Assembly: GCA_021846695.1 (NCBI GenBank)
Contig: JAJZWN010000004.1
Location: forward strand, 19,289 to 48,777
DNA from: Thermoplasmata archaeon
GTDB lineage: Archaea > Thermoplasmatota > Thermoplasmata > Thermoplasmatales > Thermoplasmataceae
Length of the DNA: 29,489 nt
Reading direction: 5' to 3'
Part shown: positions 16,476-24,610 of the stretch, one piece after another
How the letters are laid out: each line of letters begins with the position of its first letter
Numbering within the stretch: the stretch's first letter is position 1
The notes under the pieces: model-generated
What the model saw: the letters and a program-made list of their open reading frames with translations, nothing else
Database searches by the model: none
Told to the model about the DNA's origin: nothing
Program-made: the position numbers and the translations under genes

Positions 16476-16853
16476 ATGACTAACAAGGTGGGGATACCGG
16501 TAAACGGAAGCAACGTAAGCGGACCTGGAGAGGGAACAGAAATTCATATATTTGAGGTTGAAAATACAAAATATAAACTTGTGGAAAGTTATGAAAATCC
16601 AGCAATAAAAGCCACTTCAACAAGAGGTATACATATGCTGAAATCAGTTCTCTCAAAGAATGTGAATGCAATTATAGTATCTGAAATTGGAGCGCCTGGC
16701 GTCAATTTTCTTAAGAACAAAATTAAGATATATTATGCAAACAATATGAATGAGAACGAAGCCATGGAATTTTATATAAATAGCAAACTGGAAGAAATCA
16801 CAGTTGCGACACATGAATCGCCACACCATGATGGAAATACCCACAAATTATAA
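16476..16853 (+). CDS. NifX/NifB-type iron-molybdenum cluster-binding domain protein
   Basis: This 125-residue single-domain protein resembles the dinitrogenase iron-molybdenum cofactor family: KVGIPVNGSNVSGPGEGTEIHIF at the N-terminus (given as KVGIPVNGS then GPGEGTEIHIF), RGIHMLKSVLSKNVNAII in the middle and IVSEIGAPGVNFL. The end is His-rich (HESPHHDGNTHKL), suitable for metal binding. No nitrogenase gene is near and such organisms do not fix nitrogen, so it more likely carries or stores an Fe-S or molybdenum cluster. TATA-like TTCTTTAAAT (about 16444-16453) lies 26 bp before the ATG, supporting this start. Confidence 0.78.
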   Translation: MTNKVGIPVNGSNVSGPGEGTEIHIFEVENTKYKLVESYENPAIKATSTRGIHMLKSVLSKNVNAIIVSEIGAPGVNFLKNKIKIYYANNMNENEAMEFYINSKLEEITVATHESPHHDGNTHKL

Positions 16854-16943
16854 TTTAACACTGTTCAGATAAAAATCTGCAATATGGAAAGAAATATATC
16901 GCTTCTGGAACAATTTATATTTAAAATTTATAAATATATAACA

Positions 16944-17576
16944 TTAGTTTTGTTTTAATTTGTATCCACAGTTAGGGCAGTATATCATATCTTCAGTAAC
17001 AGGATATCCGCAATGCGGGCATCTGTGTGCTGTATCTGGTAGATTCTCATCATTATTTTCGGCCATATTTTCCCTTAGATTCTGGTATGGATTCTTCTTG
17101 TCATTGCCGAAAACGGCCATCCCTATATTTGCCCTGGGTGCCCTGGCCTTTGCCATATCTATTTCATGCTTTTTAATTTCCAGTGCTTCCCTTTCCTTTC
17201 TGGTTGATTCATCTTTTTTGCATATGGTAGCCAGTCTGGTAATCTGGTCAACCCACATTTTTGATTTTTTTATAGCAAAATCTGCTCTTGCCAGTTTCCT
17301 GGAATCGTCGTAGTATTCGATAGTCAGTACCTGTTTTGTGAACAGTGCGAATGCTGGGGCAGCATAATTAGCATTCTCCACATTGTATAAAAAAAGATTT
17401 AAATCCATGACTGCTGGAGATGCCCTGAACATAGATCTATGCCCGTTTTTTTCGAATATAATCCTCTTATCTGTTAAGAAAAGTAACCCCTTTATATAAA
17501 CATTATTTTCGATTTTTTTGGCCTTCGCATTCAGGAACTCATGTTCATCACTTTCGTAAATAGGCATTACATACAT
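16944..17576 (-). CDS. Zinc-ribbon protein with a PH/GRAM-like N-terminus
   Basis: This is a 210-residue cytoplasmic-looking protein. Residues about 8-105 have the alternating strand pattern of a PH/GRAM-like domain, including GLLFLTDKRIIFEKNG, the recurring first hairpin of such domains. A charged, probably helical stretch follows (about 105-145). The C-terminus is a zinc ribbon, Cys186-x2-Cys189 and Cys200-x2-Cys203, of the CPxCG type. A second Met at residue 4 could be the true start. The function is unknown; zinc-ribbon/PH proteins often act as adaptors. TATA-like sequence lies near 17592-17602. Confidence 0.6.
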   Translation of the reverse strand: MYVMPIYESDEHEFLNAKAKKIENNVYIKGLLFLTDKRIIFEKNGHRSMFRASPAVMDLNLFLYNVENANYAAPAFALFTKQVLTIEYYDDSRKLARADFAIKKSKMWVDQITRLATICKKDESTRKEREALEIKKHEIDMAKARAPRANIGMAVFGNDKKNPYQNLRENMAENNDENLPDTAHRCPHCGYPVTEDMIYCPNCGYKLKQN

Positions 17577-17879
17577 ATATTATATAAGATAATAAATTTT
17601 ATCAATTAAATTGGAACATTATTATAAGTTCTATGCTTCTTTAGTAAAAATAACATCAACATAGTTCTATATTTTTTGATACGATGTTAATCCTGTTATC
17701 AACTTTATATAATAATATCAGGGAATTATAGCTTATAAAGGAAACATTATTGCGAGATGGCTCGTAATATTTATTTAAAGCGATATTTTTATATGGTATT
17801 CAGTGTTTCTATGCCTCCCGGTATAATTTAATCGCTGGCATAAAATAACATTTAAATATTCTTGTGTTTTTATTTTAAT
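17577..17879. promoter_or_regulatory. Divergent regulatory region upstream of urocanase
   Basis: The 303 bases hold no supported gene. The hutU TATA-like box TTTAAATATT (17851-17860) is centred about 25 bp before the ATG at 17880. An imperfect dyad, ATTGCGAG-ATGG-CTCGTAAT (17749-17768, one mismatch), lies about 110 bp upstream and may be an operator or a stem-loop. Further TATA-like stretches (about 17703-17716 and 17769-17776) leave room for extra promoters. Confidence 0.45.
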
Positions 17880-19538
17880 ATGGAACATACAGATATCCAT
17901 GCACCACATGGAAATAAACTAAACACAAAGGGATGGTCACAGGAAGGGGCTATGAGATTGCTGATGAATAACCTTGACCCGATGGTGGCTAAGGACCCTG
18001 CAAATCTTATTGTATATGGCGGCAAGGGAAAAGCAGCAAGAAACTGGGAAGCATATGATAAAATTATAGAGTCACTCAAATCACTTGAAAATGACGAAAC
18101 TCTTCTTGTGCAATCGGGCAAGCCTGTTGGAATTTTCAGGACGACAAAGGAGGCACCAAGGGTTCTTATAGTAAATGCTCAGATAGTCCCGCACTGGGCC
18201 ACCGATGATGTATTCTGGGACCTGGAAGCAAGAGGGCTTACCATGTTCGGGCAGATGACTGCGGGGTCATGGGTTTATATAGGGACACAGGGAGTATTGC
18301 AGGGGACGTATGAAACTCTGTATGCACTTGCAAAAAAAGTATACCACAGTGACAATCTGAAAGGAAAATGGTTTTTATCTGCAGGCCTGGGAGAAATGGG
18401 AGGAGCCCAGCCACTGGCTGCCAAGATGAATGGATGCACAAGCATTATTGTTGAGGTGGACAAGGAGAAAATTAATAGAAGATTAAGGGACAAATATCTG
18501 GATACATATACAGAAACACTTGATGAGGCACTTAAACTAAAGGATGAGGCGATTAAATCCGGAAAACCTGTATCTATTGCTGTACTGGGAAATGCTGCAA
18601 CAGTTTACCAGGAATTGCAGGATAAGGGAGTAGTGCCGGATATAGTATCTGACCAGACAGCAGCACATGATTTAAACCTTGGATATGTCCCTGAAGGCTA
18701 CACCATAGCAAATTTCCAGAAATTCAGAGAAGAGAATCCTGAACAATTCAAGAAAAAGGTTTACGAAACAATAGTAAAACAGGTAAAATCCATGCTTTAT
18801 TTCCAGTCAAAAGGCTCATCTGTATTTGATTATGGAAATGATATAAGGACAAGAGCTAAGGAAGGGGGATTAAGCAACGCCTTCGAAATTCAGGGATATG
18901 TACCTGCATACATACGCGACCTGTTTGCTGTTGGTTCCGGGCCATTCAGGTGGCTTGCCCTATCGGGGAATCCTGATGATATTAAAAAAATAGATGATGC
19001 CATATTGAAGAATATAGATGATAAACATCTAACGGACTGGATTAAGCTTGCAAAGGAATACGTTCACTTCCAGGGACTGCCAGCCAGAATCTGCTATGCA
19101 TCCTATGGAGAAAGGGAAAAAATAGGCCTCATGATAAATGACATGGTAAGGAAAGGAGAACTTGAGGCGCCGGTAGCAATAGGCAGGGACCACCATGATA
19201 CTGGATCTGTTGCATCTCCTTACAGGGAAACAGAGGCTATGAAGGATGGCAGCGACGCCATAGCAGACTGGCCCATACTCAACGCACTGCTGAATGCAAT
19301 TTCAGGCGCCTCATGGGTATCTGTGCACCATGGAGGAGGTACAGGAATAGGAAATGCAATACATTCTGGGTTTGTAATAATTGCTGATGGAACAGATGAT
19401 GCAGCGGAACGCATAAAGCGTGTTTTAAACGCTGACCCTGGAATTGGTGTGATAAGGCATGCAGATGCAGGTTATGAATCATCAAGGGATATAATAAAGA
19501 AAGGGCCTAAATTTAAAAGCCCATATTTCAGCAAATAA
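17880..19538 (+). CDS. hutU: Urocanate hydratase
   Basis: This enzyme adds water to urocanate to give imidazolone propionate, the second step of histidine degradation. From the ATG it has 552 residues, the normal urocanase length. [11 protein letters not shown] (46-56), [10 protein letters not shown] (169-178, NAD-binding) and [15 protein letters not shown] (399-413, with the conserved active-site Cys) are all visible, and [20 protein letters not shown] matches the C-terminal family block. A TTG at 17862 is in frame, but the TATA-like box at 17851-17860 indicates a leaderless start at the ATG of 17880. The partner ftcD lies 5 kb away; hutH and hutI are not in the window. Confidence 0.96.
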   Translation: MEHTDIHAPHGNKLNTKGWSQEGAMRLLMNNLDPMVAKDPANLIVYGGKGKAARNWEAYDKIIESLKSLENDETLLVQSGKPVGIFRTTKEAPRVLIVNAQIVPHWATDDVFWDLEARGLTMFGQMTAGSWVYIGTQGVLQGTYETLYALAKKVYHSDNLKGKWFLSAGLGEMGGAQPLAAKMNGCTSIIVEVDKEKINRRLRDKYLDTYTETLDEALKLKDEAIKSGKPVSIAVLGNAATVYQELQDKGVVPDIVSDQTAAHDLNLGYVPEGYTIANFQKFREENPEQFKKKVYETIVKQVKSMLYFQSKGSSVFDYGNDIRTRAKEGGLSNAFEIQGYVPAYIRDLFAVGSGPFRWLALSGNPDDIKKIDDAILKNIDDKHLTDWIKLAKEYVHFQGLPARICYASYGEREKIGLMINDMVRKGELEAPVAIGRDHHDTGSVASPYRETEAMKDGSDAIADWPILNALLNAISGASWVSVHHGGGTGIGNAIHSGFVIIADGTDDAAERIKRVLNADPGIGVIRHADAGYESSRDIIKKGPKFKSPYFSK

Positions 19539-19540
19539 TA

Positions 19541-19556
19541 TTTTTTTATTTTTATT
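19541..19556 (+). terminator. T-rich terminator after hutU
   Basis: TTTTTTTATTTTTATT begins two bases after the hutU stop and extends into the end of the convergent MFS gene, a typical archaeal termination signal. Confidence 0.5.
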
Positions 19557-20742
19557 CCAATCTTATATTTTTCGTTTCCGGGAGCAATAGTGTAAGAAGT
19601 ATTGCAATTATCATGATTACAGCTAAAAATATGTAAGCATTAAAATAATTTTTTCCATGTATAAGAAGCGACATTGCAATTACGCCTATAACTGCGCCTA
19701 TCTTTCCCATCATTGATGAAAATCCATATGATGTGCCTCTGAACCGGGTAATTGTTACCTCTGCTGGAATTATTCCTACTGTTGCTCCATCGAAAGAATT
19801 GAATAACTCGAGGAAAGATACTATAACTATAATTCCTACAAGAAAATAATAATGCGGCAGAATGAGAAATAGAATAGCCATCATAAGAAAACCGGTAATC
19901 TGGATTCCTTTCCTTCCAAACTTATCCACCTTGATCATTACAAATACCCCTGATATTATTCCTATTACAAGGAAAAATGTGGTCAAAAGGGCATTGTCAA
20001 CATTGGTCACAAAATGCCCCAGTTTCAATATTGTTGGAAGTGTAAGCGATAGGCCGTAGGCAACAATGTCGTAAAGAAACCAGATAAGTGCTGCTAAAAT
20101 TATATTCTTGGAATATTTTTTCGAAAACATCTCAAGAAAGCCTGTTTTCTCTTTTTTCTCCTCCCAGAGTTTAGATTCCGGCAGGGAAAATCTCATAAAT
20201 TCTACAATAATTGCAGGTATGACTGCAACACCGAGCATCAGGCGCCATCCTATATTTCCCAATGGAAACATAAAAACAGCAACTATTGCACTGCTGATAG
20301 ACCCTACACTGAAGAAGACAGTTGCAAAGGCAAGATAGAATCCCCTTTTATCGGATGGAGTTACCTCTGCTATATATGAATTGGCAACAGGATATTCTGC
20401 TCCGAGGACAACACCAAGAAGTACCCGCGAGATAAAGAGCATATAAAAATTAACCGAAAATACTGAAATCATGTCAAACAATATAAAGAACAGAAGCGTT
20501 GAAAGATATACCCTACGCCTGCCAACAAGGTCACTCAGGTATCCAACAAGTATTGTTCCTATAATTGCACCTATTATTACTGATGCTATCAGTAGCCCAT
20601 AATCAAGAGAATAATCACTGAGGTGTATATAATCCGGTATTAAAAGTACGGCGAATGCGATTACCGTTAACTGGTAGCCATCAAGAAGCATTCCAAATGC
20701 TGACAAAATTACTATTTTATTTGTACTTGCAGGTTTTTGCAC
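19552..20742 (-). CDS. MFS transporter, metabolite:H+ symporter type
   Basis: This 396-residue protein has about 12 membrane helices. FGMLLDGYQLTVIAF opens helix 1, GYLSDLVGRRRVYL is the MFS loop 2-3 signature, and GVVLGAEYPVANSYIAEVTP continues the sugar/organic-acid transporter pattern. GKIGAVIGVIAMSL is in the C-terminal half. The substrate cannot be read from sequence. Its position between hutU and the rest of the cluster makes histidine, urocanate or a related compound possible, but only as inference. Its promoter carries two exact direct repeats around a TATA-like box, pointing to specific regulation. Confidence 0.85.
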   Translation of the reverse strand: MQKPASTNKIVILSAFGMLLDGYQLTVIAFAVLLIPDYIHLSDYSLDYGLLIASVIIGAIIGTILVGYLSDLVGRRRVYLSTLLFFILFDMISVFSVNFYMLFISRVLLGVVLGAEYPVANSYIAEVTPSDKRGFYLAFATVFFSVGSISSAIVAVFMFPLGNIGWRLMLGVAVIPAIIVEFMRFSLPESKLWEEKKEKTGFLEMFSKKYSKNIILAALIWFLYDIVAYGLSLTLPTILKLGHFVTNVDNALLTTFFLVIGIISGVFVMIKVDKFGRKGIQITGFLMMAILFLILPHYYFLVGIIVIVSFLELFNSFDGATVGIIPAEVTITRFRGTSYGFSSMMGKIGAVIGVIAMSLLIHGKNYFNAYIFLAVIMIIAILLTLLLPETKNIRLE

Positions 20743-20747
20743 TCTCC

Positions 20748-20780
20748 ATTAACTACAGGTAACTTATTAAATTAACTACA
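20748..20780 (-). promoter_or_regulatory. Tandem direct-repeat operator of the MFS gene
   Basis: On the minus strand TGTAGTTAAT occurs twice, at 20780-20771 and 20757-20748, exactly 23 bp apart. Between them is a TATA-like TTTAATAA about 26 bp before the ATG. One copy covers the BRE position and the other the expected transcription start, the classic placement for a repressor. Confidence 0.55.
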
Positions 20781-20981
20781 TGTCGATATATATGCTTATA
20801 TAGATACATATAGATTTCAGAATTCACAGGTATATTTAAACCCGGGAATGTATCCTGCCAGCAATGTAGAGGAAATGTGAAATATTTTTATATATTCCGT
20901 TGACATATAAATATCATGCTGGAAATACGTATAGCAAATACATTTAAATAAAAATATATATAATATTAAAATAAGCCTTTT

Positions 20982-22238
20982 ATGGAGAAGATAGGCGTTA
21001 TAGGTGCCGGGATAACAGGGCTGTTCTCTGCGCTTAACCTTGCACTTGATGGTTATGACGTGACACTTTTTGATAGGGAATATATTCTTTCCGGTACTTC
21101 AGGTAAATTTCATGGAATGCTCCACAGCGGTTCCAGATATTCTGTAAATGATATGGAATCTGCAAAGGAATGCATACGTGAAAACACACTGCTTTCTAAC
21201 ACTGCCTCATTGTTTATTAAAAATACAGGTGGGTATTATCTTGCATTGAATGGTGCGGAGGCTGAATACGGCGATAAGCTTCTACAGAAAAATAAAGAAA
21301 ACGGCATATCCACAGAAGAACTGGGTATTGATGAAATGCTTGACCTGGAACCAAATATTAATAAAAATATTTTAAGGGCATTCCGTGTTCCTGATAAAGT
21401 TATATATGCACACCCCTTCGCAGCGGCTGTGGCGGTGGAGGCACAGTTAATGGGTGCTAAGCTAAGGTTTAAATCAGAAGTCCTGAAAGCTGAAGTTAAG
21501 GGAAAAACTGTTGAATCTATAAAATACCGGTCACATAATAGAATAGTGGATGAGAAATTTGATTATATAATAAACACCACAGGGCCATGGTCAGGGCAAC
21601 TTTTAAAATCCTTCGGTATAGGTGATTTTGAAGTCATGCCAACACTTGGTTACATGGCATCCTACGACTACTTATTTTCACATGGTATCTTAAACAGAAT
21701 GAGGGAACCTTCAGATGGGGATATATTGCTGCCATATGGAAGCATGTCAGTTGCAGGCACAGTAGCAATTATATCAGATAATGTAAACAACAATGACATC
21801 GACCCGGAAGATCTTGATACCATGCTATCTGAAGTTGCGGAGATGGTCCCATCACTTTCCAGGCACAGATATAAAAAACTATATAGTTCCATGCGCCCGC
21901 TGATCAGGGAAGATTATTCAAGGGCTACAAGAGATTTCAGGATATACGAAAATATGAACAATTTATTCAGCATAATAGGCGGAAAATTCACAACGTCAAG
22001 GCTCATGGGGCAGGCGGTATCACAGAAACTTTCTGAAATTACAGGAACACATTCACAGGATACATCGAAAATCATCCTGAATGATACCTTCGATAAATTC
22101 ATAGAAAAGCATAAGCAGGATTTAAACACAACATTCATGAATTATATAAGTTCATATGGCACCAGCATGGATTACGGTTACTTAACCCAGCTTGAAAGTG
22201 CTTTTATTTTCAACGAAGCCATAAGGCTGGGTGATTAA
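20982..22238 (+). CDS. GlpA-like FAD-dependent dehydrogenase
   Basis: This 418-residue flavoprotein starts with VIGAGITG (6-13), a Rossmann FAD loop. HGMLHSGSRYSVNDMESAKE is very close to the anaerobic glycerol-3-phosphate dehydrogenase GlpA pattern, as are the following RENTLL and the family's GGKFTTSRLMGQ near the C-terminus. It would oxidise glycerol-3-phosphate or a related 2-hydroxy compound, passing electrons to the membrane. The C-terminal BFD-type Fe-S domain of E. coli GlpA (about 540 residues) is missing, and glpB/glpC are not adjacent. Its stop codon directly abuts the ATG of a CoxG-like protein. A TATA-rich stretch (20950-20967) lies at the leaderless distance. Confidence 0.8.
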   Translation: MEKIGVIGAGITGLFSALNLALDGYDVTLFDREYILSGTSGKFHGMLHSGSRYSVNDMESAKECIRENTLLSNTASLFIKNTGGYYLALNGAEAEYGDKLLQKNKENGISTEELGIDEMLDLEPNINKNILRAFRVPDKVIYAHPFAAAVAVEAQLMGAKLRFKSEVLKAEVKGKTVESIKYRSHNRIVDEKFDYIINTTGPWSGQLLKSFGIGDFEVMPTLGYMASYDYLFSHGILNRMREPSDGDILLPYGSMSVAGTVAIISDNVNNNDIDPEDLDTMLSEVAEMVPSLSRHRYKKLYSSMRPLIREDYSRATRDFRIYENMNNLFSIIGGKFTTSRLMGQAVSQKLSEITGTHSQDTSKIILNDTFDKFIEKHKQDLNTTFMNYISSYGTSMDYGYLTQLESAFIFNEAIRLGD

Positions 22239-22685
22239 ATGGAATTTAGCGGCAAAATAACCATAAAAAATAATAAAGGGAACGTTGCAGAATTTCTTTC
22301 CGACATTGATAATATAACACCTTGCCTCCCCGGGGTATATGACTTCCAGAATAATGGCGGTGAAATACAATGCAAACTAAAACTTGATATATCTGCTGCT
22401 AAAATTTCTGCCATGAGCAGTGTGACGGGGAAGATGTCGTTTCTATATAAGGTTGGATTAGATTCAATAAATATAGATGGGAGTGGGAGAATAGCGGGTT
22501 CAAAGGTGAAATTCAACATAAGCATATCCTACGAAAGCCATGGAGAAGAAACAGTACTGGATTGGAAAAGCTCATTTGACTTCGGGCTTATAGTAAAGAT
22601 GATGGGTAAAGACAGGGTCAATGAAATATCCAGAGAAAACATAGACAGGACTATGGGCTGCATAACATCAAAATTAAATATTTAA
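22239..22685 (+). CDS. CoxG-like SRPBCC-domain protein
   Basis: This is a 148-residue SRPBCC-fold protein. The N-terminal FSGKITIKNNKGNVAEFLSDI, then CLPGVYDFQ, and the later strand-rich DSINIDGSGRIAG and SISYESHGEETVLDW follow the CoxG (carbon monoxide dehydrogenase subunit G-like) pattern. CoxG helps attach CO dehydrogenase to the membrane in bacteria; relatives are found beside other redox enzymes. Here no CO dehydrogenase is near. Instead the ATG follows the GlpA-like gene without a gap, so the two are surely co-transcribed. A role as membrane adaptor or accessory for that flavoprotein is inference. Confidence 0.72.
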   Translation: MEFSGKITIKNNKGNVAEFLSDIDNITPCLPGVYDFQNNGGEIQCKLKLDISAAKISAMSSVTGKMSFLYKVGLDSINIDGSGRIAGSKVKFNISISYESHGEETVLDWKSSFDFGLIVKMMGKDRVNEISRENIDRTMGCITSKLNI

Positions 22686-22713
22686 TAGAATTTCTTTGTA
22701 ATTATTGATAAAT

Positions 22714-22732
22714 TTTACATTATAACTGTAAA
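22714..22732. promoter_or_regulatory. Inverted repeat upstream of the LysX-like gene
   Basis: TTTACA and TGTAAA form a perfect dyad with a 7-base spacer, about 75-90 bp before the ATG of the ATP-grasp gene and about 30 bp after the CoxG-like stop. It could be an operator or a weak hairpin. Confidence 0.3.
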
Positions 22733-22804
22733 TATTGTATAATCTTCAGATAATATTAGATTTTAATCGATAAATATTTAATAACACTAAAAAATTATTA
22801 TCGT

Positions 22805-23629
22805 ATGCTTACATTCATTTACGATTCAATATCCTGGGAAGAAAAGGAGTTAATTAAAGGGCTCCAGTCAGAAAGCATAAAACTGAATCTGGTTAATGCA
22901 AAGGATAATGCGCTAAACCTCACAGGAAAACTTGATTTTGAAGGACCTGCTGTTATCAGATGCATGAGTTCCAGGAGGTCTCTCTATTATTCATATATAC
23001 TTGAATCACACGGAATTAAAACGATTAATTCCTTTAATACTTTTAGCATCGCAGGAAATAAAGTATTTACCACCTCTTATCTATATAAAAATGGAATAAA
23101 AACCCCGGAAACTTCTGTATCATTTTCACATGACAATGCTTTATCAACTGCAGATAATATGGGATACCCTGTAGTTTTTAAGCCAGCAAGTGGGAGCTGG
23201 GGCAGAATGATATCACTTTTAGAGAATGAGAATATTGCAGAAACAGTATTCTCAATGAATGATATGGTAAACGAAAATTCGTACTATCTTCAAAAATATG
23301 TAAAGAGGCCTCCAAGGGATGTAAGGGCAATAGTTGTGGGAGATAATATTTCTGCCACAATATACAGGTATTCAGGGGAGGGGTGGAAAACAAACCTCGC
23401 ACTTGGCGGGAAGGTGGAAAAAGCAGTGCTGCCAGAATCCCAGCTTGACATACTTATAAGGGTTGCACATCTTTTTGACCCGGGCATAATTGGTATTGAT
23501 GCCATGGAAACAGATGAAGGATTGGTTGTACATGAAATTAATTCAAGAGTTGAATTTAAAGGGGCTTCGAAGGTATATGGAAATAAAATAATAAATGATA
23601 TTGTCCAGTATCTAAAAACACTTGATTAA
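22805..23629 (+). CDS. lysX: LysX/RimK-type ATP-grasp ligase
   Basis: This 274-residue ATP-grasp protein has the LysX family layout: the N-terminal strand, IRCMSSRRSLYYS (51-63), FKPASGSWGR (125-134, ATP-binding), KRPPRDVRAIVVGD (167-180), YRYSGEGWKTNLALGG and the metal-binding EINSRVEFKG (244-253). LysX links the amino group of alpha-aminoadipate (or glutamate in ArgX) to the C-terminal Glu of the carrier LysW in lysine/arginine synthesis. LysW and other pathway genes are not in this window, so a different amino-acid ligase role stays possible. A TATA-like box (ATATTTAATA, about 22775-22784) precedes the ATG. The HisC-like gene follows after 29 bases. Confidence 0.78.
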   Translation: MLTFIYDSISWEEKELIKGLQSESIKLNLVNAKDNALNLTGKLDFEGPAVIRCMSSRRSLYYSYILESHGIKTINSFNTFSIAGNKVFTTSYLYKNGIKTPETSVSFSHDNALSTADNMGYPVVFKPASGSWGRMISLLENENIAETVFSMNDMVNENSYYLQKYVKRPPRDVRAIVVGDNISATIYRYSGEGWKTNLALGGKVEKAVLPESQLDILIRVAHLFDPGIIGIDAMETDEGLVVHEINSRVEFKGASKVYGNKIINDIVQYLKTLD

Positions 23630-23658
23630 GTTTAATAATAAAATAAAAATGTCAAAGT

Positions 23659-24609
23659 ATGGAAGAAATATACCTTGACAAGAACGAAAATCCATTCAAT
23701 GTACCGGAAAAGGTAAAAAAAGAATTCATAAACTATGCAAAGGATGCAGATTTTAACAGATACCCTGAAAAGGGGTTACCTTCCCTTATTAAAAAACTGG
23801 CAGGGCTCACCGGGTTTAGCAGTGAAAACATTATTGCAGCCAATGGCAGCGACGAATTGCTTGATATTTTAATCAGGCGTGCAGAAGGCGATATAGTTGT
23901 CAGTTCACCAACCTTTGAAATGTATTCATTCTATGCCAGAAATTATGGCCATAAGGCAATTGATGTCCCGCTCCGCAGCGATTTTTCCCTTGATGTTAAT
24001 GGTATACTGGCGCAGAAGGATGCAAAACTTGTGGTAATATGTTCGCCAAATAATCCAACAGGGAATCTTATAGATAGAGAGAGCATAAAAAAAATTCTTG
24101 ATTCCGGTGTAACAACCATACTTGACAATGCCTATTATGAATTTTCGGGTGAAGATTATACTGACCTTATTGCAAAATATAGCAATCTCATAATATTAAG
24201 GACATTTTCCAAGGCTTTTAGCCTTGCAGGAATGAGAATTGGATATGGCATAGCAGAGAGCAAATTTATATCTGAAATCAAAAAATTGCAGGCACCGTTT
24301 TATATGAATATACTTTCAGCTAAAATGGCAGAGATCATGATTGATAACTACAGCCTTATTGTAGAAAAAATAAAATATATTGTAGAGGAGAGGGAACGTG
24401 TTTACAATGAAATAAAGGATATAGCATACCCTAGCAGTGCAAACTTTCTTCTCCTTAAAAAAGATCTATATGGCTATATGGAAGAAAACGGGATACATAT
24501 AAGAAAACTCCCGCTTGTAAAGGATAGGTCAAGATTAACCATAGGAACAAAGGATGAAAATAAAAGGGCAATTGAAGCAATTAAAAAATACGTAATGGAG
24601 AAATTTTAA
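23659..24609 (+). CDS. hisC: HisC-like class I/II aminotransferase
   Basis: This 316-residue PLP enzyme of the histidinol-phosphate aminotransferase type shows YLDKNENPF (5-13), NRYPEKG, NGSDELLD (62-69), CSPNNPTGN (128-136), Asp156 and Tyr159, and the PLP-binding Lys185 in RTFSKAFSLAGMR. HisC transfers an amino group to imidazole-acetol phosphate in histidine biosynthesis, but close relatives act on other amino acids. With a LysX-like ligase just upstream, lysine or another amino-acid pathway is also possible. It is slightly short for HisC (usually about 330-360). It is convergent with ftcD, with one base between stops. Confidence 0.8.
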   Translation: MEEIYLDKNENPFNVPEKVKKEFINYAKDADFNRYPEKGLPSLIKKLAGLTGFSSENIIAANGSDELLDILIRRAEGDIVVSSPTFEMYSFYARNYGHKAIDVPLRSDFSLDVNGILAQKDAKLVVICSPNNPTGNLIDRESIKKILDSGVTTILDNAYYEFSGEDYTDLIAKYSNLIILRTFSKAFSLAGMRIGYGIAESKFISEIKKLQAPFYMNILSAKMAEIMIDNYSLIVEKIKYIVEERERVYNEIKDIAYPSSANFLLLKKDLYGYMEENGIHIRKLPLVKDRSRLTIGTKDENKRAIEAIKKYVMEKF

Positions 24610-24610
24610 G

